From JANXQE01 sp035651635 (GTDB lineage Bacteria; Verrucomicrobiota; Verrucomicrobiia; Limisphaerales; UBA8199), in NCBI GenBank assembly GCA_035651635.1, contig DASRFK010000226.1:3724-67723 (forward strand): a DNA stretch of 64,000 nt. Reading direction: 5' to 3'. The translations under genes were made by a program, and so were the position numbers. The notes under the pieces are model-generated. The model was not told where the DNA came from, searched no databases, and worked only from the letters and a program-made list of their open reading frames with translations. Positions 44,647 through 54,485 of the stretch are shown piece after piece; the stretch's first letter is position 1, and each line of letters opens with the position of its first letter.

Positions 44647-44771
44647 CGCAATGATGAAATCGATGTGGAGGAGCGAAAAATCTCCCATATCCTAAGTGGC
44701 ATTGGGCATTCCAGCCCGCAGTAACCACTGCAGACGCCAGACCACTCCCTTCGCCACATTCGGTTGGCGGA

Positions 44772-44806
44772 TCTCTGCGGATTAAAAATCCGCGCTCCGG
44801 CGCGGG
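44772..44806. repeat. Short palindrome (ctctgcggattaaaaatccgcg type)
   Basis: The unit tctctgcggattaaaaatcc, gcgctccggcgcggg holds a hairpin gcggattaaaaatccgc. A related copy occurs at 54597-54625. It lies just upstream of the VIT/VWA gene and may form part of its leader. Confidence 0.55.
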
Positions 44807-44838
44807 AGCATTCTTCTCCGACTCCCGTCTAACCAAGC

Positions 44839-47205
44839 ATGAAACGGAGTCTGGCATTGTTGGCGCTGTTCGCCTTGTTCGGAACAGCTACGGTCGCTTT
44901 TGGCGCAGGCATGATCCTGGTCGAGGACGGTTCCTGGTGGCCCGGCCCTACACCGCCGCGATGGCCGGGGCCGCGCCACCCAGTGCCGCGGCCCTATCAT
45001 TTCGCGCCAATGGAGGTCGAATCGGTCGCTGTTCGGACGCACATTTCCGATCAACTCGCCGTCACATCCATCGACCAGGAATTCTACAACCCTAATCCGG
45101 TGCGCCTGGAGGGCATGTTTGTCTTTCCCGTTCCTCAGGGCGCGCACCTGGACAAGTTCGCCATGGAAATCGACGGGAAAAAAGTCGAAGCCGAATTGGT
45201 TTCGGCCGACAAAGCGCGCGGCATTTACGAGGACATCGTTCGCAAACTGCGCGATCCGGCCTTGCTCGAATACGCCGGCATGGACATGTTCAAGGTCCGC
45301 ATCTTTCCCATTGAACCAAACAGCCGGAAACGGATTTCGCTTTCCTATACCCAGCTCCTTGCCTCCGACAACGGCCTGGTAGCTTACACCCTCCCTTTGA
45401 GCACAGAGAAATTCTCCTGCCAACCGGTCAAAAATATCACCGTTAAGGTGGACCTCCAGACCAAGCGCCCGCTGAAGTCCATTTATTCGCCCAGCCACAC
45501 TGTGGAGGTGAAGCGCGAGGGCCCGAATCGCGCCACCGCCGCTTATGAAACGTCCAATTCGCAAAACGAAACGGACTTTGCCTTGTACTTCGCCGCGGAA
45601 AAGGACGAACTCGGCGTAAATCTCCTGACCTACCGCACCGCCGGCGAGGATGGCTATTTCCTTTTGCTGGCCTCACCTGGACTGGATCTGAAGGACGGGC
45701 AGGTCGTTGCGAAGGATGTTGTTTTCGTGCTCGATACCTCCGGTTCCATGGCCGGCAAAAAACTCGACCAGGCCAAAAAGGCGCTGCAATTCTGCGTCGA
45801 GAATCTGAATGACGGAGACCATTTTGAGTTGATTCGTTTCTCCACGGAAGTCGAGCCGCTTTTCAGCAAACTCGTTGAAGCGAACAAACAGAATCGCCAG
45901 CGCGCCGAGGAATTTGTGGATCGCCTTAAACCGATGGGTGCCACCGCCATTGACGATGCATTAAGAACTGCGCTGGCCTTGCAGCCAGGCCGCACTCGCC
46001 ACGACGAGGGTCGGGAGCGTTCGGCGGATGCCATGAGCAATTCCAAATCGGCTCGACCTTTCGTTATCATCTTTCTCACCGATGGCCGCCCGACGATCGG
46101 GCTCACCGATGAAGACCAAATCGTGACGAATGTGAAGCATGAGAACGATGGCCGCACGCGCGTCTTCTGTTTTGGCATCGGCACCGACGTGAACACCCAT
46201 CTGCTGGATAAAATCACCGAATCGACGCGCGGCTTCAGCCAATACGTCCTGCCGGAAGAAGACCTGGAAGTGAAGGTTTCCAGTTTTTTTTCGAAAATCA
46301 AGGAACCCGTAATGACAAATCCGACGCTGAAGTTCAGCGGCGAGATTCGAGCCGGCAAGTTGTATCCCTCAACTCTGCCCGATCTTTTCAAAGGGGAACA
46401 ATTAGTGCTGGTGGGTCGATATTCCGGCCAAGGCGATTCGGCAGCCGTTCTCGAAGGAAGCGTCAACGGCGGTCTCAAGAGATTCGCTTATGATCTGAAT
46501 TTTCCCGCTGAGTCCGGCGCCAACGATTTTATACCGCGGCTTTGGGCCACCCGCCGCGTAGGTTATTTGCTCGACGAGATTCGGCTGCATGGCGAGAACT
46601 CGGAACTGCGCGACGAGGTTTCCGAGCTGGCCCGCAAGTATGGCATTGTCACCCCGTATACGGCTTACCTGATTGTGGAGGATGAAAGACGTCGCGATGT
46701 GCCGGTGCGGCTGCGTTCGATGCCTGAGTTGGAACGGGATCAAAGCGCCAGTCACGAAGTCGAACAAAGCTGGCACCAATTCACGACCGAGCGCGGCGGC
46801 GATGCCGGAGTGGCTGGCGCTTTGTCCGGCCTCGCGCTCAAATCGGCGGATGCCGCCGCCCCGGCCAGACTCGGCGCCGAGGCTCAATTCGGTCGCAGGT
46901 ATGGACTGGCCTCCAGTTCCGCCTCTGCCCCGCCCGCCGGGAACATCGATTCGATTCAGAACCGCGTCGCGCAATACTCACAACAAACCCAATTTGTCGG
47001 TGGCAAAAACTTTTTCCAAAACGGCTCTCAATGGGTAGATACCGCGGTCCAGAAAATGTCGAACCCGACAACGGTGAGGATAAAGTTCGGTTCTACCGAG
47101 TATTTCGATTTAATTGCCAAACATCCTCAAACTGCGACGTGGCTGGCCCTGGGCCAAAACGTGCAATTCGTGTGGAGTGGTGTCCTATATGAGATCTATG
47201 AATAA
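44839..47205 (+). CDS. Exported VIT and VWA domain protein (inter-alpha-trypsin-inhibitor heavy-chain-like)
   Basis: The 788-residue protein has a signal peptide (about 1-22), a Pro/Trp-rich segment, a VIT domain (about 60-190; VAVRTHISDQLAVTSIDQEF, VFPVPQGAHLDKF, RIFPIEPNSRKRISLSYTQ) and a von Willebrand A domain with an intact MIDAS (VFVLDTSGSMAGK, Asp299, Ser301, Ser303; later TDGRPTIG). The C-terminal region is beta-rich with a long hydrophilic stretch. In vertebrates this pairing belongs to inter-alpha-inhibitor heavy chains; bacterial ones are exported with unclear role. It lies just before an alpha-2-macroglobulin gene, a likely functional pair. Confidence 0.88.
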   Translation: MKRSLALLALFALFGTATVAFGAGMILVEDGSWWPGPTPPRWPGPRHPVPRPYHFAPMEVESVAVRTHISDQLAVTSIDQEFYNPNPVRLEGMFVFPVPQGAHLDKFAMEIDGKKVEAELVSADKARGIYEDIVRKLRDPALLEYAGMDMFKVRIFPIEPNSRKRISLSYTQLLASDNGLVAYTLPLSTEKFSCQPVKNITVKVDLQTKRPLKSIYSPSHTVEVKREGPNRATAAYETSNSQNETDFALYFAAEKDELGVNLLTYRTAGEDGYFLLLASPGLDLKDGQVVAKDVVFVLDTSGSMAGKKLDQAKKALQFCVENLNDGDHFELIRFSTEVEPLFSKLVEANKQNRQRAEEFVDRLKPMGATAIDDALRTALALQPGRTRHDEGRERSADAMSNSKSARPFVIIFLTDGRPTIGLTDEDQIVTNVKHENDGRTRVFCFGIGTDVNTHLLDKITESTRGFSQYVLPEEDLEVKVSSFFSKIKEPVMTNPTLKFSGEIRAGKLYPSTLPDLFKGEQLVLVGRYSGQGDSAAVLEGSVNGGLKRFAYDLNFPAESGANDFIPRLWATRRVGYLLDEIRLHGENSELRDEVSELARKYGIVTPYTAYLIVEDERRRDVPVRLRSMPELERDQSASHEVEQSWHQFTTERGGDAGVAGALSGLALKSADAAAPARLGAEAQFGRRYGLASSSASAPPAGNIDSIQNRVAQYSQQTQFVGGKNFFQNGSQWVDTAVQKMSNPTTVRIKFGSTEYFDLIAKHPQTATWLALGQNVQFVWSGVLYEIYE

Positions 47206-47306
47206 GATTGCAGAGTTTACCGCGGATTAAGCGGATATCGCCGATACGAAAAGAACCTTGCAGGCAGCCGCCCATAATCCCGCTGGGTGCGAGGTTCCGT
47301 GCGCTA

Positions 47307-47430
47307 AGAGCGTGTTTTAAAACCTCGGCTTGGGCGTGGGCACCTGGGTTTGGAGTCCCGCCTTCAGGCGGTTTTGGCGCCGGGCCGCCTAAAGGCGGGA
47401 CTCCAAACCAAATTTTTAAAACACGCTCTA
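47307..47430. repeat. Palindromic repeat, family 1, copy D (best-preserved)
   Basis: The outer arms agagcgtgttttaaaa and ttttaaaacacgctct are perfect reverse complements, and the inner pair ggagtcccgccttcaggcgg / ccgcctaaaggcgggactcc also matches. The copy lies between the VIT/VWA and macroglobulin genes. It also reads in frame on the plus strand ahead of the macroglobulin gene. Confidence 0.85.
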
Positions 47431-47471
47431 AGGATTTCGAGTATAAAGACGCTGTCGGTGCTGGGGACCTT

Positions 47472-50400
47472 ATGAAACAACTATTACTCGGTGTGTTGGT
47501 CGGGCTGCTGGGCTGTTCTGTTAACGCGGGGCCGCGCGATGCGCAGTGGAAACGGGTGGACGACGCGGTCAGGCAAGGCTTGCCGAGAACGGCTATAACC
47601 AACCTGGAACCGATCATCGCCGCCGCGCTGAACGAGAAGGCTTACGCCGAAGCCGTTAAGGCCATAGGCAAAAAAATCGCGCTGGAGGGAAATATCCAGG
47701 GGAATAAGCCTGAGGAAAAAATCACGAGGTTGGAGGCCGAGATTGCCAAAGCGCCCAAAGAAATGGTTTCGGTGCTCGATACGTTGTTGGCGCATTGGTA
47801 TTGGGAGTACTTTCAGCAGAACCGCTGGCGCTTCATGCAGCGAACCACCACGGCGCAAGCACCGGGCAAAGATTTCACCACTTGGGATCTGCCTCGTTTG
47901 TTCGCCGAAATTGACAAGCACTTCCAAAACGCACTCCAGGCCGACGCGATTCTTAAGGCAACGCCCGTCACTGCCTGGGATGACCTTTTACTAAAAGGCA
48001 CTATGCCCGATTCGTACCGGCCGACCCTTTACGACTTCATCGCCCACGAAGCACTCCAGTTTTATACCTCAGGAGAGCAAGCGGCGGCCAAACCTCAAGA
48101 CGCCTTCGAGCTGGCCGCCAGCAGCCCTATCCTGGAGCCTGTCGCAAAATTTCTCGATTGGACTCCGAGTACTGCCACGCAGGAATTCTCGCCAGTGCTG
48201 CGGGCGATTCACTTATATCAGGCCGTCCTTCGTTTTCATAAAAACGATCCGGCACCACAATTAGCTTTCGCCAGCGTGGATCTGGAACGCTTGAGCTGGG
48301 GTTGGAATGCCTCCTTCGGGGATGGCAAGAACCAGCGGTATAAGGCCGCCCTGGTGGAATTCATCAAGACGTACGGCGACTTTGAAATTAGCGCGCTGGC
48401 CCTGCACTCGGAAGCTCGGGTTTTCCAGCAGGAGCAAGATCTTGTCACCGCGCATCAACTCGCAGCTCGGGGTGCCCAACTCTTCCCCCAATCCCCCGGT
48501 GGCAAGCTCTGTCGCAATCTGGTTGGCGAAATTGAATCCAAATCGGCGGCGATCTCCACCGAACGGGTTTGGACCTGTTTCGATGGCAGCGGTGCTGGGT
48601 TGCAGGAGGTCGCAAACGACAAATCCGCAAACAGCCCCGTGGTTTGTCAGACCATCAGCGTCACCTACCGGAACGTGGAAGCGGTCTATTTCCGCGCGAT
48701 CCGTTATGACTGGGAGGTGTTCTTGCAAAAACGCCACAACCGGCCCGAGAATCTCAGCGAGGCCGAGCGTCGGCAGATCATCGCCCAGGCGCCGGCCCTT
48801 GAATGGTCGGAGCAACTGCCGCCCACCCCGGATTATAAAGAAAAAAGCGCCGCACTTCCTGCGCCTGACAAGCTCAAGCCGGGTTTCTATTTCATCGTCG
48901 CGAGTCACGAGCCAAAGTTTGGTGAGAAGCAAAATATTGTATCGATGGTCCCCGTCTGGGTCACTGACCTGGCGCTGGTGAGCCGCACGCGCAATGGCCA
49001 GTTCGAAGGCTTCGTACTGGCGGCTAATTCCGGTGAACCAATCGAAGGGGCGGAAATCTCCGTCTGGCATCTGGATCAAAACGGCAATCGCATCGCCGAT
49101 CCTACCCTCCGCAGCGATTCGAATGGCGCCTTTGCTTTCAAACCCGATCCGAATCGAAGCTATCTTTTGCGCGCTCGCTACCAGGATCGAGAGCTCGCCT
49201 CGCCCAACGATCTTTGGAGCTACAATAACCAAGCCGATGCCGAGTATCGACCGCAGCCGCAAACCGTATTCTTTACCGATCGCGCCATTTATCGCCCCGG
49301 CCAAACGATCCAGTTCAAAGGGATTTGCCTATGGGTGGACCAGGCCAAGGACGATTACCAGGTGCTCAAGGGCGAAAACCTTGCGGTCGTGTTCCGCGAC
49401 CAGAACGGAAAGGAGATCGCCCGCCAATCCGTGCGAGCTAACGATTATGGCTCTTTCACCGGAAGCTTCACCGCCCCGCGCGATCGGGTCATGGGCCAAA
49501 TGAGCTTGCAGGTGGACGGCCGTGCCCAGGGGATGACCTGGGTGCGAGTCGAGGAATACAAGCGTCCGAAGTTCCAGGTCACGCTCGAAGCGCCAAAGAC
49601 GGCGGCCAGGCTGAACGAAAAAGTAAGTCTCACCGGCCACGCCATGACCTACGCGGGCGCCGCGGTCGATGGCTCCCCGGTTCGTTACCGGGTGGTTCGG
49701 CAGGCGCAAATGCCCTGGTGGTGGGGATGGTATGGCCGGCCATGGCAAGGCTCCGATAGTGAGGAGATCGCCCATGGCACTATTACCACCGAAACAGACG
49801 GTTCCTTTAAGGTTGAGTTTGCAGCCAAGCCGGACCCGAAAATTCCCGAGACCGACGAACCCACATTCGCTTTCGAGGTTACGGCGGATGTGACGGATAG
49901 CGCCGGCGAAACTCGGTCGGCGGCGCACAGCATCCGAGTAGGCTACACCGCCCTGGAGGCAACCCTGGGGGTTTCAGACTGGCAAACGGTCCGGGAGCCG
50001 GTGGCTCTGACCGTCACTACACGCACTTTAGACGGTGAACCGCAGGTGGCCGAAGGCCGCGTGCTCATTTACGACCTGCAGGCACCGGCAAATACACAGC
50101 CTGCTCCCTTGGACAACGGATGGGGCCCGCGCTATTTACGTCGGAGCAGGCTCGGAGCCAGTTTTCAAGTCAGCACCAACGAAGATCTCTCAAACCCAAA
50201 CAACTGGCCCCTGGGCAAAGTCGTGGCTGAAAGCGGATTTACCACTGACACCAACGGCGTTGCCAACTTGTCCTTTAAATTGGGCGCGGGTGCTTATCGG
50301 GCCATGCTCGAAACGCAGGATCGCTTTGGGAAAAAAGTCACTGGCAAGTTACCCATCCAGGTTCTCGACCCGGATGCCACGCACCTGGCCATTAAAATCC

Positions 50401-53400
50401 CGAACCTGCTCGCGGCGGCTTCGTGGCAGGCCCAGCCCGGCGATGAATTCAGCGCCCTGTGGGGTACCGGCTATGATTCCGGCCGGGCTTTCGTCGAAAT
50501 TGAGCATCGGCATCAATTCCTCCAGCGGTTTTGGACACAGCCCGGCCGGACCCAACAACAGATCAAACTGGCGGTTGCCGAAGGCATGCGGGGCGGCTTC
50601 ACCATCCACATCACCCAGGTCCGGGAGAACCGCGCGTATTTGGAATCCCGAAAGGTGGAGGTGCCCTGGTTGAACAAGGAATTGGATGTTAAGTGGGAGC
50701 ATTTTACGTCAAAGCTTCAGCCCAACCAAAAAGAAACCTGGACGGCTGTCATTACGAAGCGCAATGCGGCCGGTGTGACCAACGGGATTGACGCGGAACA
50801 GAAAGCGGCCGAGATGGTGGCAACCCTCTATGACGAATCGCTCGACGCTTTCGCGCCCCTGAATTGGCAACAGCGCCTTGGCATTTTTCGCGAGGACTAT
50901 TCAACGCTCCAGCCGCAGTTTGCCAATCAAACGGCGCCCTTTCAGCAGGCCTTTGGCAGCAGGCCCAATCCTTATGTAGCAGCGGAGATCCGTTACCGCA
51001 CATTTCCGCCCGATCTGACGGCGACGCAGTGGGGATATGCTTACTTCGCAGACGGGTCCGCGTCCTTTGGTCTCGGGGGAGGAAGACGGCTGTCAAAAGT
51101 CGAAATGCTGGGGCGAAACGGTATTGAGTCTCGCGGCCTTGCAGCGGCGCAGATGGTCAACGCCCCGATGACCCTGTCGGAAGCCGACTCGCTCGTGGTT
51201 TCAAAGGAAGCGGTGGCGCTTAAAAGGAAACAACCGGCGGGAAATGTTGCTGAGCCCAACACCCCCTCCGACGCGACAAAACCGAACCTTGGCCAGGTCA
51301 CCGCCCGAAAAAACCTGAACGAAACTGCTTTCTTCTATCCGCAACTGACAGCTGACAGCAATGGTGTGGTGCGAATGACATTCACCATGCCCGAAGCACT
51401 CACGAAGTGGCATTTCATGGGTTTTGCTCATGACACTGCCGTCCGGAGCGGCTTCCTGCAGGATCACGCCGTCACCTCCAAGGATTTGATGGTTCAGCCG
51501 AACCCACCGCGGTTCCTGCGCGAAGGCGATACCATCGAGTTCACGGTTAAGGTCTCCAACCAGTCGGATAAGGTCCAAACGGGAACCCTTCGGCTCAACT
51601 TCACGGATGCGCTGTCCGGAACATCGGATGATCAACTGCTCGGAGTGCACACCGTGAGCCAGGGCTCGCCAAGCCATAGCGCTTCAGCATCAGCTTCAAC
51701 GGACCAGGAATTCAGCATTCCCGCCAAGCAATCGCGCGGGTTCTCCTGGCGCATCACAATTCCTGACGGTTGTGGATTTCTTAACTACAAAACAGTCGGA
51801 GCGGCCCCGAATGTGTCCGACGGTGAAGAAGGAGCCATTCCGGTGTTGTCTCGCCGAATCCTGGTGACCGAGTCGCTGCCGCTGCCCATCCGGGGGCCGG
51901 GGACAAAGAAGTTTGAGTTCGCGAGGTTGCTCAAGTCCGGCTCGTCGAAGTCACTTCAGAACCAGAGTCTAACCGTACAGATGGTTTCGAACCCGGCGTG
52001 GTATGCCGTTCTGGCATTGCCTTATCTCATGGAATACCCGCACGAATGCTCCGAACAGACGTTCAATCGGCTTTACGCGAATGCACTGGCGCGGACCGTT
52101 GCAGCCAGCGACCCGAAGATTCACCGCGTGTTCGAGGAATGGCGCAACACGCCCGCTCTGGATAGTCCTCTCGAGAAGAACCAGGATCTCAAAAGCGTGG
52201 CCCTGGAGGAAACGCCCTGGCTGCGACAGGCCGAGTCTGAAAGCCAGGCGCGTCGAAACGTCGGCATTCTGTTCGACGACAACCGGCTTAACTATGAAGT
52301 CGAACATACTCTCGAGAAGCTTTCGCAAATGCAGCTCGCCGACGGCTCCTGGCCCTGGTTCCCCGGTGGATATGGCAACGATTATATCACGCTTTACATC
52401 ACCACCGGTTTCGGCCGCCTCCGCCATCTTGGAGCCGATGTCAATATCGCACCGGCTCTGCGCTCACTTACCCGGCTCGATGCCTGGATGACTGAGGAAT
52501 TCGACCGCATCCAGAGTCATCCGGAGCCCGACAAATATGTTCCCAGTCCAACCGACGCGCTGTATCTGTATGGCCGAAGCTTTTTCCTTAAAGATCAAGC
52601 GATCGCTGCCGAACACCGGAAAGCGGTTGATTTCTTCCTGAACCAATCGCGCAAGTTCTGGCTTCGAACGGATTGCCGCCAGACGCAAGGCCAACTCGCC
52701 ATCGCTCTCTCCCGGTTCAGCGCGTTCACGGGTTCGAAAGACGCTATTCCAGTCGCCATCATGAACTCGATTAAAGAACGCAGCGTTTCCAACGAAGAGA
52801 TGGGCATGTTCTGGCGGGATACGGAACTGAGTTGGTGGTGGTATCGAGCCCCAATCGAAACCCAGGCGCTGATGATCGAGGCTTTTGACGAAGTCATGCA
52901 CGACCAAACCGCCGTCGAGGACTGCAAAGTCTGGCTCCTAAAACAGAAGCAAACGCAGGATTGGAAGACAACCAAAGCAACTGCGGATGCCGTGTATGCT
53001 TTGCTTCTGCGAGGCAAAGACCTGCTGGCCAGCGAGGCGCTCGTCCAAATCAAGGTAGGTGGAATGGATGTGACGCCGGTGACCGGCGAAACCCGAAATC
53101 CGAAGGCCGAATTCCGAAAGACCGAAGGCGCGAAATCCGAATTGGGAAATAGGCCGGAAGCAGGGACAGGTTTTTATGAAGTGCGCTTTGCGCCTGCGGA
53201 CATTAAGCCAAAGCTGGGCGAAATCATTGTCCACAAGGCAGACCAGGGTGTGGCCTGGGGGAGCATGCATTGGCAATACCTCGAGGACATGAGCAAAGTC
53301 ACTCCCTACCAGGGCACGCCGCTTAAGCTGACCAAGACTCTGTTTACTAAAACCGCAACCAATCGCGGCCAGGTCCCTGAGCCGGTCAAAGGACCCCTTC

Positions 53401-53732
53401 ACGCTGGCGATGAACTCGTGGTCCGAATCGAATTGCGAGTCGACCGCGACATGGAATACGTCCACATGAAAGATCAGCGGGGCAGCGGCACCGAACCCGT
53501 CAATGTTTTGTCCCAGTACAAATACCAGGACGGTCTCAGCTATTACGAAAGCACGCGCGACACTGCCACGCATTTTTTCATCGATTACCTGCCCAAGGGC
53601 ACTTACGTGTTCGAATACTCCACTCGCGTGCAATTGCGTGGCGAGTATCAAACCGGCGTGGCTGAGATCCAGTGCATGTATGCTCCGGAGTTTGGCAGTC
53701 ATAGTGGAAGCGTCGAGCTAATGGTCAATTGA
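47472..53732 (+). CDS. Bacterial alpha-2-macroglobulin lipoprotein with intact thioester motif
   Basis: The ATG at 47472 gives 2,086 residues with a lipoprotein-type signal (KQLLLGVLVGLLGC). A beta-sandwich MG series follows, including the MG2-type FTDRAIYRPGQTIQFKG, then FFYPQLTADSNGVVRMTFTM, LREGDTIEFTVKVSNQSD and the thioester CSEQ at residues 1526-1529 (in YPHECSEQTFNRLYANAL), then the alpha/alpha thioester domain (LADGSWPWFPGGYGND) and a receptor-like end. Such proteins trap attacking proteases. The lead-in codons back to 47208 come from repeat copy D and are excluded. Near residue 1875 about 20 residues are coded by a TTCGG-type repeat. It lies downstream of the VIT/VWA gene. Confidence 0.92.
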   Translation: MKQLLLGVLVGLLGCSVNAGPRDAQWKRVDDAVRQGLPRTAITNLEPIIAAALNEKAYAEAVKAIGKKIALEGNIQGNKPEEKITRLEAEIAKAPKEMVSVLDTLLAHWYWEYFQQNRWRFMQRTTTAQAPGKDFTTWDLPRLFAEIDKHFQNALQADAILKATPVTAWDDLLLKGTMPDSYRPTLYDFIAHEALQFYTSGEQAAAKPQDAFELAASSPILEPVAKFLDWTPSTATQEFSPVLRAIHLYQAVLRFHKNDPAPQLAFASVDLERLSWGWNASFGDGKNQRYKAALVEFIKTYGDFEISALALHSEARVFQQEQDLVTAHQLAARGAQLFPQSPGGKLCRNLVGEIESKSAAISTERVWTCFDGSGAGLQEVANDKSANSPVVCQTISVTYRNVEAVYFRAIRYDWEVFLQKRHNRPENLSEAERRQIIAQAPALEWSEQLPPTPDYKEKSAALPAPDKLKPGFYFIVASHEPKFGEKQNIVSMVPVWVTDLALVSRTRNGQFEGFVLAANSGEPIEGAEISVWHLDQNGNRIADPTLRSDSNGAFAFKPDPNRSYLLRARYQDRELASPNDLWSYNNQADAEYRPQPQTVFFTDRAIYRPGQTIQFKGICLWVDQAKDDYQVLKGENLAVVFRDQNGKEIARQSVRANDYGSFTGSFTAPRDRVMGQMSLQVDGRAQGMTWVRVEEYKRPKFQVTLEAPKTAARLNEKVSLTGHAMTYAGAAVDGSPVRYRVVRQAQMPWWWGWYGRPWQGSDSEEIAHGTITTETDGSFKVEFAAKPDPKIPETDEPTFAFEVTADVTDSAGETRSAAHSIRVGYTALEATLGVSDWQTVREPVALTVTTRTLDGEPQVAEGRVLIYDLQAPANTQPAPLDNGWGPRYLRRSRLGASFQVSTNEDLSNPNNWPLGKVVAESGFTTDTNGVANLSFKLGAGAYRAMLETQDRFGKKVTGKLPIQVLDPDATHLAIKIPNLLAAASWQAQPGDEFSALWGTGYDSGRAFVEIEHRHQFLQRFWTQPGRTQQQIKLAVAEGMRGGFTIHITQVRENRAYLESRKVEVPWLNKELDVKWEHFTSKLQPNQKETWTAVITKRNAAGVTNGIDAEQKAAEMVATLYDESLDAFAPLNWQQRLGIFREDYSTLQPQFANQTAPFQQAFGSRPNPYVAAEIRYRTFPPDLTATQWGYAYFADGSASFGLGGGRRLSKVEMLGRNGIESRGLAAAQMVNAPMTLSEADSLVVSKEAVALKRKQPAGNVAEPNTPSDATKPNLGQVTARKNLNETAFFYPQLTADSNGVVRMTFTMPEALTKWHFMGFAHDTAVRSGFLQDHAVTSKDLMVQPNPPRFLREGDTIEFTVKVSNQSDKVQTGTLRLNFTDALSGTSDDQLLGVHTVSQGSPSHSASASASTDQEFSIPAKQSRGFSWRITIPDGCGFLNYKTVGAAPNVSDGEEGAIPVLSRRILVTESLPLPIRGPGTKKFEFARLLKSGSSKSLQNQSLTVQMVSNPAWYAVLALPYLMEYPHECSEQTFNRLYANALARTVAASDPKIHRVFEEWRNTPALDSPLEKNQDLKSVALEETPWLRQAESESQARRNVGILFDDNRLNYEVEHTLEKLSQMQLADGSWPWFPGGYGNDYITLYITTGFGRLRHLGADVNIAPALRSLTRLDAWMTEEFDRIQSHPEPDKYVPSPTDALYLYGRSFFLKDQAIAAEHRKAVDFFLNQSRKFWLRTDCRQTQGQLAIALSRFSAFTGSKDAIPVAIMNSIKERSVSNEEMGMFWRDTELSWWWYRAPIETQALMIEAFDEVMHDQTAVEDCKVWLLKQKQTQDWKTTKATADAVYALLLRGKDLLASEALVQIKVGGMDVTPVTGETRNPKAEFRKTEGAKSELGNRPEAGTGFYEVRFAPADIKPKLGEIIVHKADQGVAWGSMHWQYLEDMSKVTPYQGTPLKLTKTLFTKTATNRGQVPEPVKGPLHAGDELVVRIELRVDRDMEYVHMKDQRGSGTEPVNVLSQYKYQDGLSYYESTRDTATHFFIDYLPKGTYVFEYSTRVQLRGEYQTGVAEIQCMYAPEFGSHSGSVELMVN
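53088..53150. repeat. TTCGG-type repeat inside the macroglobulin coding sequence
   Basis: On the minus strand this is a run of ttcggatttcggaattcggc type units. In the coding frame it encodes TRNPKAEFRKTEGAKSELGN, low-complexity and unlike its surroundings. It is close to identical to the stretch at 53829-53892 over much of its length, and related to 23579-23636. Confidence 0.75.
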
Positions 53733-53828
53733 GTTTTTTCAACAGAAGCCCACCTGGCGGAAATCCGAAGGCACACAGGTTGGCGTCATACCAGTGCGTA
53801 CCGCTTGGAACTTAACGTCGCGGAAGCT

Positions 53829-53892
53829 TTGATTTCGGATTTCGCGCTTCGGCCTTCTTTCGGCCTTCGGATTTCGGGTTTCGGATTTCCGC
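53829..53892. repeat. TTCGG-type repeat, intergenic copy
   Basis: The unit gatttcggatttcgcgcttc, ggccttctttcggccttcgg, atttcggg lies between the macroglobulin and DUF5069 genes and is nearly the reverse complement of the coding copy at 53088-53150. Confidence 0.78.
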
Positions 53893-54032
53893 CAGGTGGG
53901 CGGCGCGTTAGCATTCTGGAGAATCGGTTGCATCTTACGCCGATTAAAGCAATCGCAGCGAACCTGGCACCCGGAGTGGCAGGTTGCAGGACGCCGCGGC
54001 ACGCACAAACAATAGGAAGAGAAAGAAAAGCT

Positions 54033-54485
54033 ATGGCTTCAAATCATACACCTGACCTCACCAAACAACCCCCGCGCAGCCCACGTGTAAGGCTGGGCGG
54101 CTACGCCACGCTCCCGCGCATGCTCGACAAAGGCCGCGCAGAAATTGCCGGCAAGAACGGCGAGTACCATTACAACTGTCCGTTGGATCAGCGGTTGCTA
54201 ACCTTTCTTGGACTCGACGCCGAAGCCCTGAAGAAAGAGCTCGCAGCGGGAAAAAGCGACGGCGAAATCCTTGAATGGCTCCAAAAGCACGCCAAGCACA
54301 AGCACAGCGACCCCGAGATTTGCGCCTGGTCCGACCTGGCTGAACACCGCGCGCCGGCGGATGTCGAATCACGCGAGTATTTTCACGAGCTCCATCGAAA
54401 GACCGCGCCGAAGCGGGAGGATATTGCGACCTGGTTTGAGTTGCTGGACGTTGACGATTACGTTTCGTTTGGCGGAGCAGCGTAG
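54033..54485 (+). CDS. DUF5069 domain protein
   Basis: The ATG at 54033, behind an AGGAAGAG site, gives 150 residues: SPRVRLGGYATLPRMLDKGR near the start, GEYHYNCPLDQRLLTFLGLD in the middle, and HRKTAPKREDIATWFELLDV then DDYVSFGGAA at the end. This matches DUF5069, small cytoplasmic proteins common in Verrucomicrobia and Planctomycetes, of unknown function. The upstream open frame back to 53805 is antisense to a repeat and is not used. Confidence 0.82.
   Translation: MASNHTPDLTKQPPRSPRVRLGGYATLPRMLDKGRAEIAGKNGEYHYNCPLDQRLLTFLGLDAEALKKELAAGKSDGEILEWLQKHAKHKHSDPEICAWSDLAEHRAPADVESREYFHELHRKTAPKREDIATWFELLDVDDYVSFGGAA

Noticed and set aside
44488..44688. Longer form of the small minus-strand gene
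   Set aside because: The added codons come from a family 2 repeat and the ATG at 44487 starts the non-repeat part.
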